This document shows positions 63,308 through 64,000 of a stretch of DNA of 64,000 bases, piece after piece. A program made the translations under genes and the position numbers. Source of the DNA: Saccharomyces mikatae IFO 1815 (taxonomy: Eukaryota; Ascomycota; Saccharomycetes; Saccharomycetales; Saccharomycetaceae); NCBI RefSeq assembly GCF_947241705.1, contig NC_079259.1, forward strand, positions 496,001 to 560,000, in the 5' to 3' direction. The stretch's first letter is position 1. The number at the start of each line of letters is the position of its first letter. The notes under the pieces were generated by a model, which was given only the letters and a program-made list of their open reading frames with translations, was not told the DNA's origin and did no database searches.

Positions 63308-63379
63308 GCTCGCGTGGCGTAATGGCAACGCGTCTGACTTCTAATCAGAAGATTATGGGTTCGACCCCCATCGTGAGTG
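63308..63379 (+). tRNA. tRNA-Arg (anticodon TCT), first of a dimeric pair
   Basis: A 72-base arginine tRNA gene. The acceptor GCTCGCG pairs with CGTGAGT (two G-T pairs), discriminator G. The anticodon is TCT in a CTTCTAA loop. No intron. No T-run follows before the next tRNA, which starts 14 bases on, so transcription should run through. It corresponds to the known tR(UCU)-tD(GUC) dimeric precursor of yeast, in which the upstream promoter drives both. Confidence 0.97.
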
Positions 63380-63393
63380 CTTTGTTTCCAATA

Positions 63394-63465
63394 TCCGTGA
63401 TAGTTTAATGGTCAGAATGGGCGCTTGTCGCGTGCCAGATCGGGGTTCAATTCCCCGTCGCGGAG
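63394..63465 (+). tRNA. tRNA-Asp (anticodon GTC), second of a dimeric pair
   Basis: A 72-base aspartate tRNA gene. The acceptor TCCGTGA pairs with TCGCGGA (one T-G pair), discriminator G. The anticodon loop carries GTC (CTTGTCGC context). Box B is GGTTCAATTCC. Seven T at 63,466-63,472 terminate Pol III for the pair. It is separated from tRNA-Arg by a 14-base spacer without a terminator. Confidence 0.97.
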
Positions 63466-63672
63466 TTTTTTTGCTCTCTTTGAAATCTTGGGTATAATAC
63501 ATGTATATCAAGTACTGGGAAGGCGATAGTCGCCGAAGGGGATATAAGGTAGCGATCGGTCAAAGCCCGTATTGAAATATGTATGAATATTTGCATATGT
63601 AAAGGACTTAAAATATACTGGTGTTTGTTAAGGAGAACAAATTTCCAAGATCGATCCATTAAAACAGAATAA

Positions 63673-64000
<328 letters not shown>

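Overview
This window is nuclear chromosomal DNA of a budding yeast of the genus Saccharomyces. It is AT-rich, gene-dense and almost intron-free. Nearly every protein is a close relative of an S. cerevisiae protein, and gene order and strand match the right arm of S. cerevisiae chromosome IV from RPS11A (YDR025W) to UBC5 (YDR059C). Many proteins differ clearly from the S. cerevisiae versions as I remember them: VMS1, DBF4, YOS9 and NSI1 differ a lot, TPI1 and ARO3 only slightly. I therefore read this as a sister species of S. cerevisiae, more distant than an ordinary strain and probably more distant than S. paradoxus. I cannot name the species without alignment.

Layout. Positions 1-13,635: RPS11A (with intron), NSI1 (with a decayed 3' tail), VPS54, REG1, RAD28, MIX14 and PST2. 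Positions 13,636-16,902: a 3.3 kb gap with a cluster of Yap1-type sites. Positions 16,903-20,840: MRH1 and LYS14 converge. Positions 20,841-23,698: a tRNA-linked retrotransposon graveyard holding solo LTRs nested three deep, tRNA-Leu(UAA) and tRNA-Gln(UUG). Then follow a tiny cysteine-rich CYSTM gene, ARO3, EHD3, KRS1, one ENA sodium pump, RSM10, YDR042C, the snoRNA snR47 and NRG1. After another 3.1 kb gap come HEM13, RPC11, BAP3, HEM12, VMS1, TPI1, DET1, DBF4, CDC34, PST1, EMC10, YOS9, TGL2, a tRNA-Arg/tRNA-Asp pair and the 3' part of UBC5.

Themes. Glucose and stress signalling: REG1, the ENA pump and NRG1, a known repressor of ENA1. Heme synthesis: HEM13 and HEM12. Amino-acid control: LYS14, ARO3 and KRS1 with Gcn4-type sites, and BAP3 with an inverted AGCCG/CGGCT element. 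Protein quality control: VMS1, CDC34, EMC10, YOS9 and UBC5. I found no CRISPR array, no bacterial-style operon and no wholly new system. The items most worth a second look are the in-frame decay of the NSI1 C-terminus, the nested LTRs with clean target-site duplications, the single-copy ENA locus and the PST2 upstream cluster. Comparisons with S. cerevisiae proteins are from memory, not from a search.
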